From positions 1 to 31,928 of IMG/VR virus record IMGVR_UViG_3300032797_000633: a stretch of DNA of 31,928 bases; one strand, given 5' to 3'. This stretch comes from a virus. The notes below the pieces were generated by a model. That model saw nothing but the letters and a program-made list of their open reading frames with translations. It was not told the DNA's origin and made no database searches. The position numbers and the translations under genes were made by a program. Of this stretch, positions 16,835-25,082 are shown piece by piece. The number at the start of each line of letters is the position of its first letter. Position 1 is the first letter of the stretch.

Positions 16835-18554
16835 CCTCTTCCTCCTCTCTGGTTGTGGGCAAGGCGATGACCTCGGTCCCCAACTCGGCAGTCTCCTCGT
16901 ATCCCGTCTCCACAACATAGTGGAGATCCCAACCGATCAGCTCGAACCTGCGACTTGGGACCATCATGGCCAGTTTGATCTCGAAACCTGATCCCTGGAG
17001 CGGTATAGACAGTCGGAAGTCGTTTTCCGAACTTTCCCCGAGGTAGATGTAGGACCCGGTTCCGGGATTGCTCAGGTACGATCCGGTGGCTCCGCCGAGA
17101 GTCGGGAAAGCGTTCCCGGGGTTCAGAGTAAACTGGATGGACCTCATGGACCGATATCCGGTGGTTTCCACCGCCCTACCGTCGATCTGCCAGTACAGCG
17201 TTCCCTTGTCCGCACATCCCGACCTGAATCTGAGGGTCACGCCCCGGAAGTTCTTTCTGACCGAGTGGTCCCCGCAGTTCATCCAGGGGGTGGAGATGCG
17301 GAGGTTGTAGAACTCGATCGGGTACATTCCCTTCTGGCGGCCGATGGGGTCCACGATATTCGAATCGAAGGGGTCCCCGGTGTCTATGGGACCGGCCGTG
17401 AGCGTGTCCAAGGTCGTCAGTCCCGCCACGAGAAAGGAGGGAATCCCGGCTGTGAACCGTCCTTGGGAACCGCAGATGGCTCTCGCCGGCCAGTCCCAGA
17501 TGGCCCATCGGCCGGAAGGAAGGTGAAGAACCAGGATCTTCCAGGCGTCGGTCACTGAGGAATCCCTCATCCAGACTGCATCCGCCATCGGCAACCTTAC
17601 GCAGAGGGCATAGAGTTCGTACTTCGGATGGTAGGCGGCCCAGGCGTCGGCCAAGGCGGACGGATCGAGAATGTCCCAGAGGCGCCGGATGGGGGCCGAC
17701 AGATAGGTCTTTTCAACATCGCCGTACCTGTTGGTCGTCTGGAGGCTGTGGACGCCCTTGTCGGAGGCCCATACCAGGTCGTTCCCGCAGGTCCTGAGCG
17801 TCTGCCGCCCAGCCAGGCCGATCGACTGGCTGACCACGTCGTACTGAAGACCATGGGGATCGGGACTGATCCGGTTAATCGTGGTCTTCGTGAAGGCGTA
17901 GACGTTCCCGTAGAACGGATCCGAGAGGCCGACCACCTCTTCCTGCGAACGGTCGGAGAAGGTGAGGGTCCCGGATTCCTCCGGGTCCTCAAAGCTGAAG
18001 GCGTTGCCCGGGGCGCTGTACTTGACCACGGTTTCGGCGTTACGGAGGTTGCCCACTAGGACGCGTCCGTTGTAGTAGCAGAGGATGGAGCCTGCGGGCA
18101 CGTCCGGGCAGCCCCTCGGACCACTGCCATCGACGTAGATCACGGTTCCGCCGTGGCCTCCGGCGATGAAAAGGGTGTTACCGACAAGGCAGTAGTCCGG
18201 GATGGACGTTCCGGACGCTTTCACCACATAGGAGAAGTTGCCCCGGTCGGTGAAGAGCAGGTGGATGAGGCCGCCGCCCGATGAGGCCGGGCGGTCCGCC
18301 GAGACCACGGTTATCTCGGACCGTCTCGCTGAGAAGTGGCCGGAGAAGATGCCGCGGGGAATGTGTCCCGTAACCCACGTCAGCGGGATGGTCCTGACAA
18401 AGCCTCCTCGGATTCTGGTCGTACCGTGTTCCGTGGGGACGCAGTTGAGCATTTCCTGAGCGCAACGGGACGGATCGAGGATGGTCTCCGGACCGGCATC
18501 CGTCAGCCCCGGACTCCAGGGAATGGCGGAAAGTTTTAGGAGGCCGGAGGGCAT
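16785..18554 (-). CDS. Tail nozzle / tail tubular protein B-like (hub or stabilisation protein)
   Basis: 589 residues. The N-terminus (ETILDPSRCAQEMLNCVPTE, then a Thr/Arg turn and RGGF) resembles the start of podovirus nozzle or stabilisation proteins (T7 gp12, P22 gp10). These typically begin with a bound-loop 'N..p...G...RpG' phrase and form a propeller-bearing hexameric tail tube. The middle contains propeller-like blades, for example YSAPGNAFSFEDPEESGTLT, FYGNVYAFTKTTINRI and LVWASDKGVHSL. The C-terminus is beta-rich. The ATG shares one base with the upstream stop (TGATG), so it is translated by coupling from the connector gene. Its position directly after two connectors and before the fibre genes fits the tail nozzle. 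The family call is by order and pattern, not by a search. Confidence 0.75.
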   Translation of the reverse strand: MPSGLLKLSAIPWSPGLTDAGPETILDPSRCAQEMLNCVPTEHGTTRIRGGFVRTIPLTWVTGHIPRGIFSGHFSARRSEITVVSADRPASSGGGLIHLLFTDRGNFSYVVKASGTSIPDYCLVGNTLFIAGGHGGTVIYVDGSGPRGCPDVPAGSILCYYNGRVLVGNLRNAETVVKYSAPGNAFSFEDPEESGTLTFSDRSQEEVVGLSDPFYGNVYAFTKTTINRISPDPHGLQYDVVSQSIGLAGRQTLRTCGNDLVWASDKGVHSLQTTNRYGDVEKTYLSAPIRRLWDILDPSALADAWAAYHPKYELYALCVRLPMADAVWMRDSSVTDAWKILVLHLPSGRWAIWDWPARAICGSQGRFTAGIPSFLVAGLTTLDTLTAGPIDTGDPFDSNIVDPIGRQKGMYPIEFYNLRISTPWMNCGDHSVRKNFRGVTLRFRSGCADKGTLYWQIDGRAVETTGYRSMRSIQFTLNPGNAFPTLGGATGSYLSNPGTGSYIYLGESSENDFRLSIPLQGSGFEIKLAMMVPSRRFELIGWDLHYVVETGYEETAELGTEVIALPTTREEEEGVTISIGDGPAITPGE

Positions 18555-19498
18555 CAGCGGTAGCTTTCGGGTTGGACCGCGACTCTCTCGCTGGTGAGTT
18601 CGGTCTGGCCGAGCATCTGGGCCATGATGGCGTCAAAACTCGCCTGGCAGGCGGCTTTCTTCACCTGATCCACCTGCTTGTCCCGATACCACATCTGGAG
18701 GACCCGCTCGATGAGGGCGTGCTGGTAGCCTTGCGGGATGAGGGGGACGTCGGTGGCGCCGGTCATTTTCGCGGGGCGCTTGAAGTAGCTCAGCCGGACC
18801 GTGGCGTCCTTCTCCGGGAACGGATAGACGTGGAGGTAGGGCGCTGGATAGGTGGTCCCGGAAGGATCGGCCTGGCCCCAGACGGTGCAGACGCTCGGGA
18901 TCCCCACAGCCAGTCCGGTGGGTGAAAGGTAGAGATCCTCCTGCCTGGTCTGTAGGAATCGGGCCGTGTCTAGGCCTTTGATGAGCCAGGGCGTGGTGAT
19001 GAAGGACGTCTGGTCGATAGGCCGGTCGAAGTCGGCCGGGAGCTGGTACTGAGGCTGGACGACCGTGGCGATCAACGTGGTGTCATACCCAGTCGGCCAA
19101 ACGGTCTGGAAAGCTCCGCTGAGGCCGTTCGCCGCGAGAGTCTTGAGGACCATCACGTCTTTGTAGCTTCCGGAATCCGGAATGGCCCAGGCACCCAGGT
19201 ACGGGGCCGAAGTCGCGGCGGTTGTGGTCACGATGGCTGGGGTGCAGGTGAAAGTTGCCAACGTAGGCGTCACCGTAAAGGTCGTGCTGATCTTCTTGAG
19301 GATGTTGATGTTGGCTTCGGCTCTGAGCCAGTCCCAGTCCCCCATTCCAGAGAGTTCGGCATAGGCCAGATTGAGGGCGTCCAGGACGAACTGAGCGTCC
19401 GTCGAAAGGCTCCCGAAGGTAACCGGAAACGGCCTCGGGATCCTCTTCAAAATCATCTGCACGAGTTCCAGGGCTGAGTAGCCGGTCTGGGTGGCCAT
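18554..19498 (-). CDS. Head-tail connector / tail tubular protein A-like adaptor (second copy)
   Basis: 314 residues. It has the adaptor layout of T7 gp11-type proteins: N-terminal helices with LSTDAQFVLDALNLAYAELS, a beta insertion, then YQLPADFDRPIDQ, YLHVYPFPEKDATVRLSYFK, RPAKMTGATDVPLIPQGYQH, and C-terminal helices (ALIERVLQMWYRDK onward). The 'LPxDF ... PFP ... YxxRP ... lIP..y..al' order is typical of phage connector proteins that join portal to tail. The start codon overlaps the preceding stop (TAATG). It shares the same order of motifs with the gene immediately upstream, so the two may be ancient paralogues forming successive rings. I am fairly sure of the connector class and less sure of the exact subtype. 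Confidence 0.78.
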   Translation of the reverse strand: MATQTGYSALELVQMILKRIPRPFPVTFGSLSTDAQFVLDALNLAYAELSGMGDWDWLRAEANINILKKISTTFTVTPTLATFTCTPAIVTTTAATSAPYLGAWAIPDSGSYKDVMVLKTLAANGLSGAFQTVWPTGYDTTLIATVVQPQYQLPADFDRPIDQTSFITTPWLIKGLDTARFLQTRQEDLYLSPTGLAVGIPSVCTVWGQADPSGTTYPAPYLHVYPFPEKDATVRLSYFKRPAKMTGATDVPLIPQGYQHALIERVLQMWYRDKQVDQVKKAACQASFDAIMAQMLGQTELTSERVAVQPESYR

Positions 19499-20493
19499 TA
19501 TAGGATCCTCCCGAACTCTTCGCGGTAGATCGTCCTGGTGACGGATGCCGGGTCGAACGAAGATACGGCATCCTGAGCCCTAGGCTTGTTGAGGATGCGT
19601 CTGGTGGCTTCCACGACGTCTTTTTGGACTTCGGCGATGCGGTTGGGAAGATCCGGGCCAGCGGGGGATCCCGCCGGGGCTCCCATCCCCAGGGTGTTGT
19701 AGTAGTCGTAGACGGCCATGTCGATCAGGAGTTTCTCGAAATCCGGCGGCAGATCGGGGTAGACCGAGGCGGTGCCATACAGGGTCACGGGCACCTTGAT
19801 GTATCCGTAGATGAGGCTGTTGTTGGCTACCGGGAACGGATCCACGACGATGTAGCGGAGATGTGTGGCCGCCGCGCCGTGCGTGGGCACGCAGAAGACC
19901 GTGGGCTGATCCAGGGTGATGTAGGTGCCTCTCCGGGCGCGGATGTCATGCAGCTCGTTCATGGACACCGGCCGCAGAACGACATGGCGCAGGGTAGAGA
20001 CGGTGTTCTGGTTACAGACCGCCCAGAGGACCTCCTTCACGTCCGAAGGCAGCACGTACTCGTCCTGCCCGTACTCCCAGGCTTTGTTAGTCACCGTGGC
20101 CCGGTAGGGGACGGTCCCCAGGACCGTGGCAGTGGTCCCACTGGCGTAGGTCACCTGGTAGACATCGTCGGAAGAGGCCTCACCGGCCGTTCCGACGCGG
20201 AATTTCCCGTTCGTTGAGGTCCCGGAAACGAAACAAGAGGAGCCGGCGGTGACCGTCGGTCCGGTGACATTGTACCCGCCGCCGCTTGCGCCCGTCGCTC
20301 CCGGCAGGAGGTTCAGAAATCCTATCCGCCGGAGGAACCACCACGGCTTCATCCCGCAGATTTGAGCATGGCGCTCGTCCAGGAACCTGAGAAGTTGTTG
20401 CTGCTCTTGGGTGAGGGCAGAGAGTCCCGTGGGCACCTCCACGTTGATCGACCTCGCCAGGTGTTGGAGGAGTTGAAGACTGGTTGAGGGCAT
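19498..20493 (-). CDS. Head-tail connector-like adaptor (first copy)
   Basis: 331 residues starting at ATG 20493 (MPSTSLQLLQHLARSI), with AGGAGG seven bases upstream. A longer frame exists to 20736, but its first 81 codons only shadow the signal-peptide gene in another frame. Motifs: N-terminal helices, a beta insertion with Gly/Thr/Ser runs (GATGASGGGYNVTGPTVTAG), VLPSDVKEVLWAV, YIVVDPFPVANNSLIYGYIK, PDLPPDFEKLLIDMAVYDYY, and a final helix. This parallels the neighbouring connector motif by motif (LPxD, PFP, hydrophobic strand, P-F helix). The context is between the head and nozzle genes. It probably forms a ring below the portal. Confidence 0.75.
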   Translation of the reverse strand: MPSTSLQLLQHLARSINVEVPTGLSALTQEQQQLLRFLDERHAQICGMKPWWFLRRIGFLNLLPGATGASGGGYNVTGPTVTAGSSCFVSGTSTNGKFRVGTAGEASSDDVYQVTYASGTTATVLGTVPYRATVTNKAWEYGQDEYVLPSDVKEVLWAVCNQNTVSTLRHVVLRPVSMNELHDIRARRGTYITLDQPTVFCVPTHGAAATHLRYIVVDPFPVANNSLIYGYIKVPVTLYGTASVYPDLPPDFEKLLIDMAVYDYYNTLGMGAPAGSPAGPDLPNRIAEVQKDVVEATRRILNKPRAQDAVSSFDPASVTRTIYREEFGRIL

Positions 20494-20504
20494 GGGAAAT
20501 CCTC

Positions 20505-20966
20505 CTAGTAGGCGAGTCCCTCGTAACGGCCGGTGGCCCCGACGGCTCGGAGACGCAGGGAGTCCAGTTTTCCTGGGTAGATCACGCTGGAGAGGACGCT
20601 GTCGGGGTTTGCGCTCACGGCCGTCCATAGGGTATCGCCGACACTGGGGCCGTAGACCATGACCTTGAAGGTGCCTCCGAGCGCCACGACTTGGGTCCAA
20701 CTTGGCTGGAAGCTGGAGGTGTCGCCGGCCTGCCATCTCCTGAGGTAGAAAGGCACGACCGTCACTACCTCCGAGCTGTCCAGGAACCCCTGGAAGTGGA
20801 AGACGACGTCCTGGCCGAAGAGGTCGCTCCGGGGATTGATACGGACGGAGGAGTGGATCTTCGAGTTCGTGAGTTTGCCGTATCTCGTGGGGGTAACTCC
20901 CCAGAATCCCCAGGCGATGCCAGCCAGGGCGGCGGAAACAGCTAAGGCAAAGAGAAATCTCCTCAT
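20505..20966 (-). CDS. Small secreted-type protein with signal peptide
   Basis: 153 residues; the ATG at 20966 overlaps the stop of the coiled-coil gene (ATGA), with an AGGAGT site upstream. The N-terminus is a classic signal peptide: MRRF, a hydrophobic core LFALAVSAALAGIAWGFWG, then polar sequence. The mature part is beta-rich, with FGQDVVFHFQGFLDSSEVVT and TFKVMVYGPSVGDTLW. No cysteine lipobox is visible, and no enzyme motif. Like the 443-residue protein downstream, it would be exported through Sec unless the hydrophobic N-terminus serves to anchor it. The mature part shares the 'DTL / DSLRLR' style of the 443-residue protein. Its position between head and connector genes is unexpected for an exported product. 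Confidence 0.75.
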   Translation of the reverse strand: MRRFLFALAVSAALAGIAWGFWGVTPTRYGKLTNSKIHSSVRINPRSDLFGQDVVFHFQGFLDSSEVVTVVPFYLRRWQAGDTSSFQPSWTQVVALGGTFKVMVYGPSVGDTLWTAVSANPDSVLSSVIYPGKLDSLRLRAVGATGRYEGLAY

Positions 20967-21541
20967 CGTCTGACTCCTGGGTAGAGTGGGCCGTTGCCTC
21001 TGATGGTCATGACCTCGATCTTGGCCCTCAGAGTTCCGTTCTGGTGGGTCAGGTCTTGAATGATCTCGCAGGCTTTGGCTTCGCGTTCCCTGGCCCGGCC
21101 GAGGTCCTGGAGGATCCTGCTGTTCTCCTCCGTAAGTTGCCTCGTTCTGAGTTCCATGCCGTTGATGACAGACTGAAAGTTCTTGGCGGCCAGGTTCATA
21201 GGTTCCAGCCGACCTGAAAGGTCCCGGGCGATGGACCGGGAGGCTTCCAGGTCGGCTCGAAGTTGTCGGTTCTGTTCCAGAAGGGTTTTGAGTTCCTGAT
21301 CGGTCTTCTGGGCGAGCTTCTGGATCTCGGCCTCGTGCCGGTGGTCCCGTTCTCCTGCTTCCAGAGTGAGGATGCTGGAGTGTTCGGACTGGGATCTGGC
21401 GGCGTCCTCTCGGACGTCCAGTTCCTCTTCTCGCCTGGTGACTTCGGTTTCGCGGCGCAGGAGTTCCTGTTCCCTCATCTGGGAGGCGAACTTCTCCGCC
21501 GCTTCTGCGGTCAGGAAATCAGTGTCCCTCTGGTCTGGCAT
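20963..21541 (-). CDS. Coiled-coil protein of the virion module
   Basis: 192 residues, ATG at 21541 one base after the upstream stop. Residues about 15-170 are strongly charged with heptad-like spacing of Leu and Ile (REEELDVREDAARS, LAQKTDQELKTLLEQNRQLR, RQLTEENSRILQDLGRARER). A long, probably dimeric or trimeric coiled coil is expected. There is no Cys, no membrane segment and no enzyme motif. Coiled-coil proteins in this position can be scaffolds, chaperones or minor tail parts. Because a scaffold-like gene lies elsewhere (24.1-24.8 kb), I leave the function open. Confidence 0.78.
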   Translation of the reverse strand: MPDQRDTDFLTAEAAEKFASQMREQELLRRETEVTRREEELDVREDAARSQSEHSSILTLEAGERDHRHEAEIQKLAQKTDQELKTLLEQNRQLRADLEASRSIARDLSGRLEPMNLAAKNFQSVINGMELRTRQLTEENSRILQDLGRAREREAKACEIIQDLTHQNGTLRAKIEVMTIRGNGPLYPGVRR

Positions 21542-21542
21542 T

Positions 21543-22169
21543 CTACCAAGCCTTGTAGCGGACCTTGTACCGCATCCTGATCGCCAGGAGTTGGGGGCTG
21601 AAGGCCGCGGCCGTGCCGATGGTGAACGTCGATCGGTGGATCAGGGATTTGCTGTTCGTGGTAAGTGTCCCTGCGGCCAAAGATCCGGTCATCCTCTTTC
21701 TGCTGGCCGACGAGGCGGCGGCGAGGGTATAGGTGGTGGGGTTGGTGACGCCGGTCGCTGCCAGGAGTGCGGTGTCGATCTCGCTGGCCGCGACCGTCGC
21801 CTCTACGAGTTGCTGGTAGGTCATGGCCACGGCGACGGTTCCCGCAGTCACCCCAGCGAGGATGGCCACGTCGTAGTCGAAGTAGATCACCTCGCCGAGA
21901 TCCACGTCCTCCATGTCGGGGATGTAGAGGTCGATCAGATCGGTGGAGGTGATGCACAGTGCGGGCATTCCGGCATAGGTGTAGGACGACTTCCCCGTCG
22001 CTCCCATCAGCTTCGGGGTGCCGCCGCCGCCACCGTAGATGAGGTTCCCAGTGTCCTCCGAAGAGATACAGAAATCAGCCGGTCGGAAAACCTTGCAGCC
22101 TTGGTGGCTCGGAGTCGTCCAGGTGACGACGTCGTGGGTGGCCCGAGCGGCCACTGCTGTGTGTGCCAT
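21543..22169 (-). CDS. Putative minor structural protein downstream of capsid
   Basis: 208 residues, ATG at 22169 with GGAGG eight bases upstream. The composition is rich in Ala, Thr, Gly and Ser. There is a Gly run (YGGGGGTPKLMG), an acidic strand-loop region (LIDLYIPDMEDVDLGEVIYF) and a basic C-terminus ending RMRYKVRYKAW. It is likely mixed alpha/beta with no export signal. It is encoded just after the major capsid protein with 15 bases between, so it is probably a virion component or a head-completion factor. No family was recognised. Confidence 0.75.
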   Translation of the reverse strand: MAHTAVAARATHDVVTWTTPSHQGCKVFRPADFCISSEDTGNLIYGGGGGTPKLMGATGKSSYTYAGMPALCITSTDLIDLYIPDMEDVDLGEVIYFDYDVAILAGVTAGTVAVAMTYQQLVEATVAASEIDTALLAATGVTNPTTYTLAAASSASRKRMTGSLAAGTLTTNSKSLIHRSTFTIGTAAAFSPQLLAIRMRYKVRYKAW

Positions 22170-22184
22170 TTCTCGGTCCTCCCC

Positions 22185-23108
22185 TTAATCGTTTCCGCCG
22201 ATGAATCCACGCCAGCCGTTGTTACCAACGGCCCACATGGCATCGACCTTAGCCTTGATTGACTCGTCATCGAAATCGGTCGTAGCCCGGGATTCGATGG
22301 CCTGCCCGACCAGGACGTTCAATTCGTGGTCGTTCGAAAGCACATCCCACTGAGAGGTGCTCAGGTAGTAGTGCCAGGGAACGATCCGCAGATTGTAGTC
22401 CCGGTTCAGGACGTTGATGGCGTTGTCCGGGGTGTCCGACCGCTGGATGGAGTTCAGGATCTCGGAGGCCAGGGGCCCGAGGGTTGGATGGACCACCAAG
22501 CGGGTGGCCGTCCGCATCTCCGGGAATCCCCGGTCGTCCGGGGTCATGTCCATCATGACCATGGCGTCCACGAGGGTGTCATGGTCGAGGGTCGCGTCGA
22601 TCTTGTTGTCGTAGGTGACGGCTCCGCCGATCTGGTTGTCGTAGAGCGGGTGGCTGTCCGAGGCCAGAGCGGCGGCATCCGGGCAGACGTAGGCGGCGGC
22701 GGTGGAGAACTTGTTGATGAGTTGGTCGGCGCAGTAGAACTCCATGGTGGCTTTCGCCGCCTTGACGAGTTGGACACCGCGCTGGGCACCGAGGTCATCC
22801 ATCTCCCACTTGATGAACGGCTTGGAGAACTGCATCCCGGTTCCGTACCAGACCTGGGTGTAGGTCTTCGGGAATCGGTTGATGAGGTCCTGGTAGGGCC
22901 AGGTGGGAGGGATGTCGGTTTCGATCTTCTGCATTAGGCCGATACCGGCGATGGACCGGCGTTCGACGATGTAGCGATCGGTATTTTCGACGTTGAAGAT
23001 TGAGCGCCAGATTTCGGGAATCCGGCGGCCCGCATCGACCATGACCGTCTGTAGGGCGGCGGTCCGAGAGGCGATGAAGGCAGGCCAGTTAGAGACTACC
23101 ATTGCCAT
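22185..23108 (-). CDS. Major capsid protein (HK97-fold type)
   Basis: 307 residues. The features match phage major capsid proteins. The N-terminal region has helices (MAMVVSNWPAFIASRTAALQ) and DAGRRIPEIWRSIFNVE. A middle segment contains ALASDSHPLYDNQIG (SHP loop, residues 152-154), the motif usual for the 'SHPL..g...SN' family. Then come a DALVDAM-like helix (LVDAMVMMDMTPD), RLVVHPTLG and the C-terminal strands. It lies after the decoration-type gene and before minor structural genes. The ribosome-binding site is exceptionally strong (see separate entry), as expected for the most abundant virion protein. A second in-frame ATG lies two codons downstream. Confidence 0.88.
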   Translation of the reverse strand: MAMVVSNWPAFIASRTAALQTVMVDAGRRIPEIWRSIFNVENTDRYIVERRSIAGIGLMQKIETDIPPTWPYQDLINRFPKTYTQVWYGTGMQFSKPFIKWEMDDLGAQRGVQLVKAAKATMEFYCADQLINKFSTAAAYVCPDAAALASDSHPLYDNQIGGAVTYDNKIDATLDHDTLVDAMVMMDMTPDDRGFPEMRTATRLVVHPTLGPLASEILNSIQRSDTPDNAINVLNRDYNLRIVPWHYYLSTSQWDVLSNDHELNVLVGQAIESRATTDFDDESIKAKVDAMWAVGNNGWRGFIGGND

Positions 23109-23112
23109 CTCA

Positions 23113-23125
23113 GATCACCTCCTTA
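23113..23125 (-). promoter_or_regulatory. Full-length Shine-Dalgarno sequence of the major capsid gene
   Basis: Read on the minus strand the sequence is TAAGGAGGTGATC. It is complementary without mismatch to the 3' tail of 16S rRNA (GAUCACCUCCUUA). The core AGGAGG is nine bases from ATG 23108. Its first three bases are also the TAA stop of the decoration gene. Confidence 0.9.
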
Positions 23126-23650
23126 AGCGACATGCTGGACGCCGATGACGGCGGCAGCGAGGAAATGGCCGATGAGGATCGGATAATCCGAAGCCGACAG
23201 GAGCGCAGCATCGTTACCCGGAACGTTGGAACCTCCATCCACCTGGAACATGCCATTCGTCGTAGTGTGGGTGAGGGACGCCTTGGAACGGAGGGCCGTC
23301 GTGTCCGCTGCGGTGGACAGGGTGAGTCCATACGACTCCCCTACATCTCCTGGGATGGCCCAGGTGGTTCCCACGACGTTGGACTGCACGGCGAACTGCT
23401 GTCCGCCAGCGGCCTCGGAAACGAGGATCCAGCCTCCACTGTTGGCGGCCTTGTACTCCTCCGCAACCCCGTAAATGTTGATCTGGCTCCCGGGCGTGTC
23501 GGTGACGCAAGCGTCGCCCCCGGACCCGGCCTCATAGACGGGTTGGCCGGGGTAGATGGCGGCGTTCGCAGCCGCGAGTCTGACTCGTCGGTACCTGAGA
23601 TTCTTGCCCCCCAGCGCCCGAAGGCCAAAGGGGGCGGCGGCAATAGCCAT
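23123..23650 (-). CDS. Capsid decoration / minor head protein-like
   Basis: 175 residues, ATG at 23650 preceded by AAGGAG six bases upstream. The N-terminus MAIAAAPFGLRALGGKNLRY is of the 'APFGLRPV' type seen in phage proteins encoded directly before the major capsid protein. Further on, AIYPGQPVYEAGSGGDACVT and a beta-rich Gly/Ala/Thr composition fit a small capsid-surface protein. The stop codon TAA is embedded in the ribosome site of the major capsid gene. Likely role: stabilisation or decoration of the capsid lattice. This is from sequence style and position rather than a specific motif. Confidence 0.78.
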   Translation of the reverse strand: MAIAAAPFGLRALGGKNLRYRRVRLAAANAAIYPGQPVYEAGSGGDACVTDTPGSQINIYGVAEEYKAANSGGWILVSEAAGGQQFAVQSNVVGTTWAIPGDVGESYGLTLSTAADTTALRSKASLTHTTTNGMFQVDGGSNVPGNDAALLSASDYPILIGHFLAAAVIGVQHVA

Positions 23651-23671
23651 GTATAACTCCTTCCCCGCCTT

Positions 23672-24127
23672 CTATCGCGTCAGTGGCGGGGCCTTGACTA
23701 TTTTACTGCGGATCACCTGTCCGCCTTGGACCGCTTGGATGGTCCCCGAAGCCCCCTGGGGGATCTCCCCCTTGATGGTTTCCAGGATCTCCGTCCGGGC
23801 CTTGATCTCCGCCTCCCGGACCTTTTTCGGAAGCCAGATCAGCCAGTGCAGCTTGCACCGGATTCTCGGTTCCCGATCGTCGATCTGGGCGATGGCCGAG
23901 AGTTGGGTTCCGTACTTCGCCTGGTCTTCCCGGTACATCTGGGGAGTGTAGATTTCCCAATGGTAGTAGTTGCCCAGGGCGCGGTCGTAGGTGACTTGAC
24001 TGACCCATTTGAGCGACTTATCGGCCGGCGGGTTCTTGATGGCCCAGGCGTTGGCGCTCATCTGGTAGGTCTGGATCACCTCTTCGGCAGGTGTGTCTTT
24101 CTTTTCTTCGATCTTCTCGGCCATCAT
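23672..24127 (-). CDS. Small head-module protein of unknown function
   Basis: I take ATG 24127, which overlaps the preceding stop (ATGA) and has GAGGGG just upstream; a second ATG follows at 24124. A longer frame to 24214 only shadows the previous gene. The product is 151 residues. It has a charged N-terminus (MMAEKIEEKKDTPAEEVIQT), a central mixed region (SLKWVSQVTYDRALGNYYHW) and a basic helical segment (PKKVREAEIKARTEILETIK). No motif or export signal was recognised. It lies between the scaffold-like and decoration genes, so a head-assembly role is probable. Confidence 0.75.
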   Translation of the reverse strand: MMAEKIEEKKDTPAEEVIQTYQMSANAWAIKNPPADKSLKWVSQVTYDRALGNYYHWEIYTPQMYREDQAKYGTQLSAIAQIDDREPRIRCKLHWLIWLPKKVREAEIKARTEILETIKGEIPQGASGTIQAVQGGQVIRSKIVKAPPLTR

Positions 24128-24756
24128 GCACCCCTCGGGAGTTTCGCGGCCTGCTCTTGCAGGTTGCGCTTGAAGTCGGCCCGGGTGACGGGATCGTTCA
24201 GGTCCAGGGCCCATCTTTCGGCCAGTTTGATCTGGCCTGGGGTGAGGGCCAGGTCCTCGGTCTCTTCGCGTCTTCCCGGAGTGGGTTTTTCGAACCGGCT
24301 GGCGGTTTCGACGCGGCGGTCCCGGGCCTTGGCTTCATTCCGTTCCTTGGCTACGCGGGGGTCGGCGGCGGCTTCCGCGGCGGCTCGATACTCGATGTCG
24401 TCGCCGGTGTATCCTCCTTGGACCAACTCCGCCAGCTTGGTCAGGTGCATGTGGGAGAAAAGTCCGTCCTCCAGGGCTTCCGGGAACTCCTGGATCAGGC
24501 GCAGTTGGAACTTTTCCCGTTCCGGGGAGACAGCCGGCGGAGGTAGCGGTGCCGGTGCCTTTCCTTCCAGCGCGTCCTTGGTCCGGTCCTGGAGTTTCTG
24601 TAGGGAAGCCGCGTCCGGTGCCGGTAGGCCCGGCTCTTCAGGCTTGGGCGTTTCCGGTTCCGACGGCGTCACCACAGGCAGGATCCCTCCGGTATCGTCT
24701 GCGTCCGCCATGGGATCGGCTAGCGGATCGGGTTTGAGGATATTCTCGTCCATCAT
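24124..24756 (-). CDS. Putative scaffolding protein
   Basis: 210 residues. The N-terminal third is acidic and proline-rich (PSEPETPKPEEPGLPAPD). The remainder is highly charged and helical, ending in KRNLQEQAAKLPRGA. Position between portal and major capsid, an acidic, disordered N-terminus and a basic, helical C-terminus are the usual features of phage scaffolds. ATG at 24756 overlaps the upstream stop (ATGA). A second ATG at 24753 is better spaced from GGAGG, so the true start may be one codon later. There is no protease motif. The call rests on gene order and composition. Confidence 0.65.
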   Translation of the reverse strand: MMDENILKPDPLADPMADADDTGGILPVVTPSEPETPKPEEPGLPAPDAASLQKLQDRTKDALEGKAPAPLPPPAVSPEREKFQLRLIQEFPEALEDGLFSHMHLTKLAELVQGGYTGDDIEYRAAAEAAADPRVAKERNEAKARDRRVETASRFEKPTPGRREETEDLALTPGQIKLAERWALDLNDPVTRADFKRNLQEQAAKLPRGA

Positions 24757-25082
24757 TCCTCCATAGCCCGGAGGATGTTTTCCAGGCTGAGGGTTTGGTC
24801 TTGATCGGCGTTGCTTCGGGCCAAATCGTTCAGCAGGTCGCCGATTCCCAAAAACTCACGCAGGACTTTGACTCGGGCTCGGTCGAGGATCACGTTTCTC
24901 TCATCCTGATCCTCCGAAGTGAGTCGGTTGATTACCTGGGTGAGCAAGAATCTATGTACATCTCGCAGGACCTGCCACCCTTCGGTGGCCATGGTCTGGG
25001 AGAGAGCGGCCAACTGTCCGGGGGTGAGTTGGTCCAGGGTTCCCGGGAGCTGGCAGGCGCAGAAAGGACAAGGCGCGGTCAT
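24753..25082 (-). CDS. Small CPFC-motif protein
   Basis: 109 residues, start overlapping the portal stop (ATGA). The N-terminus MTAPCPFCACQLPGTLDQLT holds three cysteines in CxxCxC spacing, then TPGQLAALSQTMATEGWQVL and helical, charged sequence to the end. A CxxC pair could bind zinc or form a disulfide, but only one pair is present, so a full zinc finger would need a partner. It lies between the portal and scaffold genes, where small portal-associated or head-completion proteins are common. Function unknown. Confidence 0.72.
   Translation of the reverse strand: MTAPCPFCACQLPGTLDQLTPGQLAALSQTMATEGWQVLRDVHRFLLTQVINRLTSEDQDERNVILDRARVKVLREFLGIGDLLNDLARSNADQDQTLSLENILRAMEE

Noticed and set aside
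23726-24766. 346-codon plus-strand frame opposite scaffold and 151-residue genes
   Set aside because: Spans two real minus-strand genes; composition is Ser/Arg/Gly-biased.
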